64,000 nt of DNA from NCBI RefSeq assembly GCF_052056295.1, contig NZ_CP182493.1, positions 2,852,001 to 2,916,000 on the forward strand, given 5' to 3'. Origin of the DNA: Catenovulum sp052056295. Lineage in GTDB: Bacteria > Pseudomonadota > Gammaproteobacteria > Enterobacterales > Alteromonadaceae. Position numbers and translations under genes: made by a program. Shown piece by piece: positions 62,207 to 64,000 of this stretch; positions within the stretch are counted from its first letter, which is position 1; each line of letters begins with the position of its first letter. The notes beneath the pieces were generated by a model. The model saw only the letters and a program-made list of their open reading frames with translations. It was not told where the DNA came from and did no database searches.

Positions 62207-64000
62207 ATGGTAAGATTGATAATTCAAGGGCTGTTATTAACTGCTTTAGTTGCTTGTGGTACAACCTCTAACAGCAATAAATTCGCTAGCAATAAACAAA
62301 CTAATTTAGCTGGATCTGAGTTATTTTCCCAAGGTTATAACTTGTATCAGGCTTGGTTAATTGACCAACAAGATATCAGCAGTTTGCAGCAAGCCGAGGC
62401 GTATTTAGCTAATTTATATCAGCGTGAACCAAACAATGTGCGCGCGCAATTTTATTACTACCGAGTTTTAATTAGTCTTGCTTTGGTAAACAAAGCGACA
62501 GATTTGACTCAAGTAGAAAAGTTATTCAAGCAACTGGATAAATCTTTATACAACGAATTAATCTCACCAGCGTATCTTAAGTTTTTAATAGCCCAAGAAA
62601 CCCAACCAAAAGCCCAAGCGAATCAACCCGCTTATTTGCAAAAGCTTGAAAATTTGTTGTATCAATCAATGCAACAAAACCCATATTCTGCAATGAATTG
62701 GAAAGCCTTATCGGAAGTTAAAGTTAAACGAGGTGAACACGAGCTTGCGATTGCAGCCGCTGCGATAGCACAAAATATGGAACCAAACTTGGCTGAATTT
62801 GCATTTCAATTGGCCGAAGCTTATAACCAAAAAGCCGAGTCGTTAGGTTGTGTTTATGATAATGCTGAGTTTATTCAGCAGTCAGCTGGTCATTTAGCCA
62901 AAGCCAGTGCATTAGAGCCAGAAAATCCTGGCTATAAACAATATTCGGCCGTGCAATATCAAAGACTTGGTTTATTGCCTTTGTCTGCTCATTTAGCCAA
63001 TCAAGTTCAGCAGAGCAGTCCGAGTTATTGGAGTACCTTGTTATTAGCCGAAAACAGTATTTTGTCGGATAACGCCCAACAAACAATTGAACTGGGTGAA
63101 ACTATGCAATTGGAATATTCCAATGTATTAGGGTTAAAAATGCAGTTTATTGGTGCTGTGATGGCCAACGATCAGCCATTGATGAAGTCGATTGCTGAAG
63201 AAATGTCGAAAATTGTTCAGCCACAAGCGCTAGATATTTTTACCACCTTGATGGTGGATTATGTTTTAGAGTTAACCGGTAATTTTGACTACAGCAAAAC
63301 GGTTTATCCTGACAATAAACGCATATTGTCTTATGTTGAGTATCCAACCGAATTAAGAGAACACAGAATTCTTAACGAGGTTGCAGATTCTTGTTCTCAA
63401 AGTGATTTAAATTATTTAGTTGCGATTAATGCGTTGATTAAAAAAGACTACAACAAAAGCATTAAATATTTACGCCAAACCGAACAGTCTAAAGCTTATC
63501 GACAAACCTCATATTTATGGGCTAAAGCCTTAGCTCAACACCCAAAAATACAAGAAGTAAAAGTTAGCTGGCAACAAAAGTTGCAGTTGGCTGAATCGGG
63601 TGACAAACAAGCTCAGCTCGAAGTTGCAAAAGAATACCTTAATGGTGATGTACTCGAACGAAATGAACAGCAAGCGCTTATATTTGCCAACAAAGCTGCA
63701 GAGCAAAAGGTTATTGATGCATATGTGTTATTGGCAGATATCTACTTAAAAGGTTTAGGTGTTGAAGCGGATTTAGCTATCGCAAACACTTGGTTAAAAA
63801 AAGCTGGTGAGCATCCACGCGCTTTGTTCTTAACCGCAGAACAAGTGTTAGATGAGAATAGTGAATCTTATGCTCAGCAAAGGGTGGAGCTCATCACCAA
63901 AGCGGCTGAATTGGAATATGCGCCTGCTATGCATGAACTAGGTAAACTGTATTATTATGGTGAATTGTTAAACCAAGATTTACCTTCATCAATTTATTGG
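62207..64000 (+). CDS. Lipoprotein with TPR/Sel1-type repeats (cut by window end)
   Basis: ATG at 62207 with AGGA at 62195-62198; 598 codons open to the window end. Lipobox ALVAC sets the lipidated Cys near residue 17. The body is helical with TPR-like repeats (NMEPNLAEFAFQLAEAYNQK; ALEPENPGYKQYSAVQYQRLG) and Sel1 repeats in the last 150 residues (LADIYLKGLGVEADLAIANT; MHELGKLYYYGELLNQ). Probably co-transcribed with the transglutaminase-like gene. The 3' end is outside the window. Confidence 0.8.
   Translation, partial: MVRLIIQGLLLTALVACGTTSNSNKFASNKQTNLAGSELFSQGYNLYQAWLIDQQDISSLQQAEAYLANLYQREPNNVRAQFYYYRVLISLALVNKATDLTQVEKLFKQLDKSLYNELISPAYLKFLIAQETQPKAQANQPAYLQKLENLLYQSMQQNPYSAMNWKALSEVKVKRGEHELAIAAAAIAQNMEPNLAEFAFQLAEAYNQKAESLGCVYDNAEFIQQSAGHLAKASALEPENPGYKQYSAVQYQRLGLLPLSAHLANQVQQSSPSYWSTLLLAENSILSDNAQQTIELGETMQLEYSNVLGLKMQFIGAVMANDQPLMKSIAEEMSKIVQPQALDIFTTLMVDYVLELTGNFDYSKTVYPDNKRILSYVEYPTELREHRILNEVADSCSQSDLNYLVAINALIKKDYNKSIKYLRQTEQSKAYRQTSYLWAKALAQHPKIQEVKVSWQQKLQLAESGDKQAQLEVAKEYLNGDVLERNEQQALIFANKAAEQKVIDAYVLLADIYLKGLGVEADLAIANTWLKKAGEHPRALFLTAEQVLDENSESYAQQRVELITKAAELEYAPAMHELGKLYYYGELLNQDLPSSIYW

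Overview
The window is a stretch of chromosome from a marine-type gammaproteobacterium, most likely of the order Alteromonadales. Three things point there: the fairly A+T-rich base composition (judged by eye), the protein sequences, and gene order shared with Vibrio, Shewanella and E. coli. Examples of that order are hslO-hslR beside a gspC-N type II secretion operon, queG/nnr-tsaE-ami-mutL-miaA-hfq-hflX-hflK-hflC-yjeT-purA, rpsF-priB-rpsR-rplI and rppH-ptsP-lgt-thyA. I see no rRNA, tRNA, CRISPR array, prophage or complete insertion sequence. Genus-level assignment is not possible from the sequence alone.

Layout. 1-819: hslO (5' part only) and hslR, divergent from the secretion genes. 1040-12943: complete gspCDEFGHIJKLMN operon, nearly all genes touching or overlapping, followed by a small lipoprotein. 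12944-14681: 1.7 kb without genes, holding a tandem array of two full and one truncated roughly 500-bp units. 14682-20640: hrpB, an EAL phosphodiesterase, a DUF1289 protein and ilvIH. 20686-20954: a MITE-like element with perfect 21-bp terminal inverted repeats. 21047-23797: MASE1/CHASE hybrid histidine kinase. 23858-35011: queG and the nnr-to-hflC housekeeping block. 35140-39690: two accessory genes, a B12/radical SAM enzyme and a two-module secreted lipoprotein, sitting between hflC and yjeT. 39742-41319: yjeT-like gene and purA. 41377-49480: a sigma-54-type two-component system divergent from a HlyD/ABC export operon ending in a Sel1-repeat gene. 49748-51643: ppiC and the rpsF ribosomal operon. 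51807-54423: a MerC-family membrane protein and a hybrid kinase that lacks its phospho-acceptor histidine. 54562-59858: rppH, ptsP, a TauE/SafE permease, lgt and thyA. 59946-64000: a DUF3857/transglutaminase-like protein and a lipoprotein with TPR/Sel1-type repeats that runs off the window.

The most unusual signal is a dispersed family of about 100-110-bp structured elements: six full copies (13037-13134, 13328-13440, 13537-13634, 13830-13942, 14053-14151, 49581-49682) and two truncated ones. Each copy can fold into a long outer stem enclosing two hairpins. The junction segments are conserved (roughly GCAAAAYTTC, GCGARCG, TTYACAGCGR and TTTTGC) and both hairpin loops carry GGA. The stems differ in sequence between subtypes yet still pair within each copy. 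The loops resemble CsrA/RsmA-binding hairpins (ACAnGGAnGT). Whether these act as RNA, as folded single-stranded DNA (REP/MITE-like) or as something else cannot be decided here.

Other points worth a second look: the secreted two-module lipoprotein (a TIM-barrel-like glycosidase module plus an SGNH-like module) with a near-consensus CRP site in a class II promoter arrangement; a sigma-54 -24/-12 promoter exactly upstream of the ABC export operon; the kinase with Gln in place of the H-box His; and the MITE abutting the ilvH terminator hairpin.
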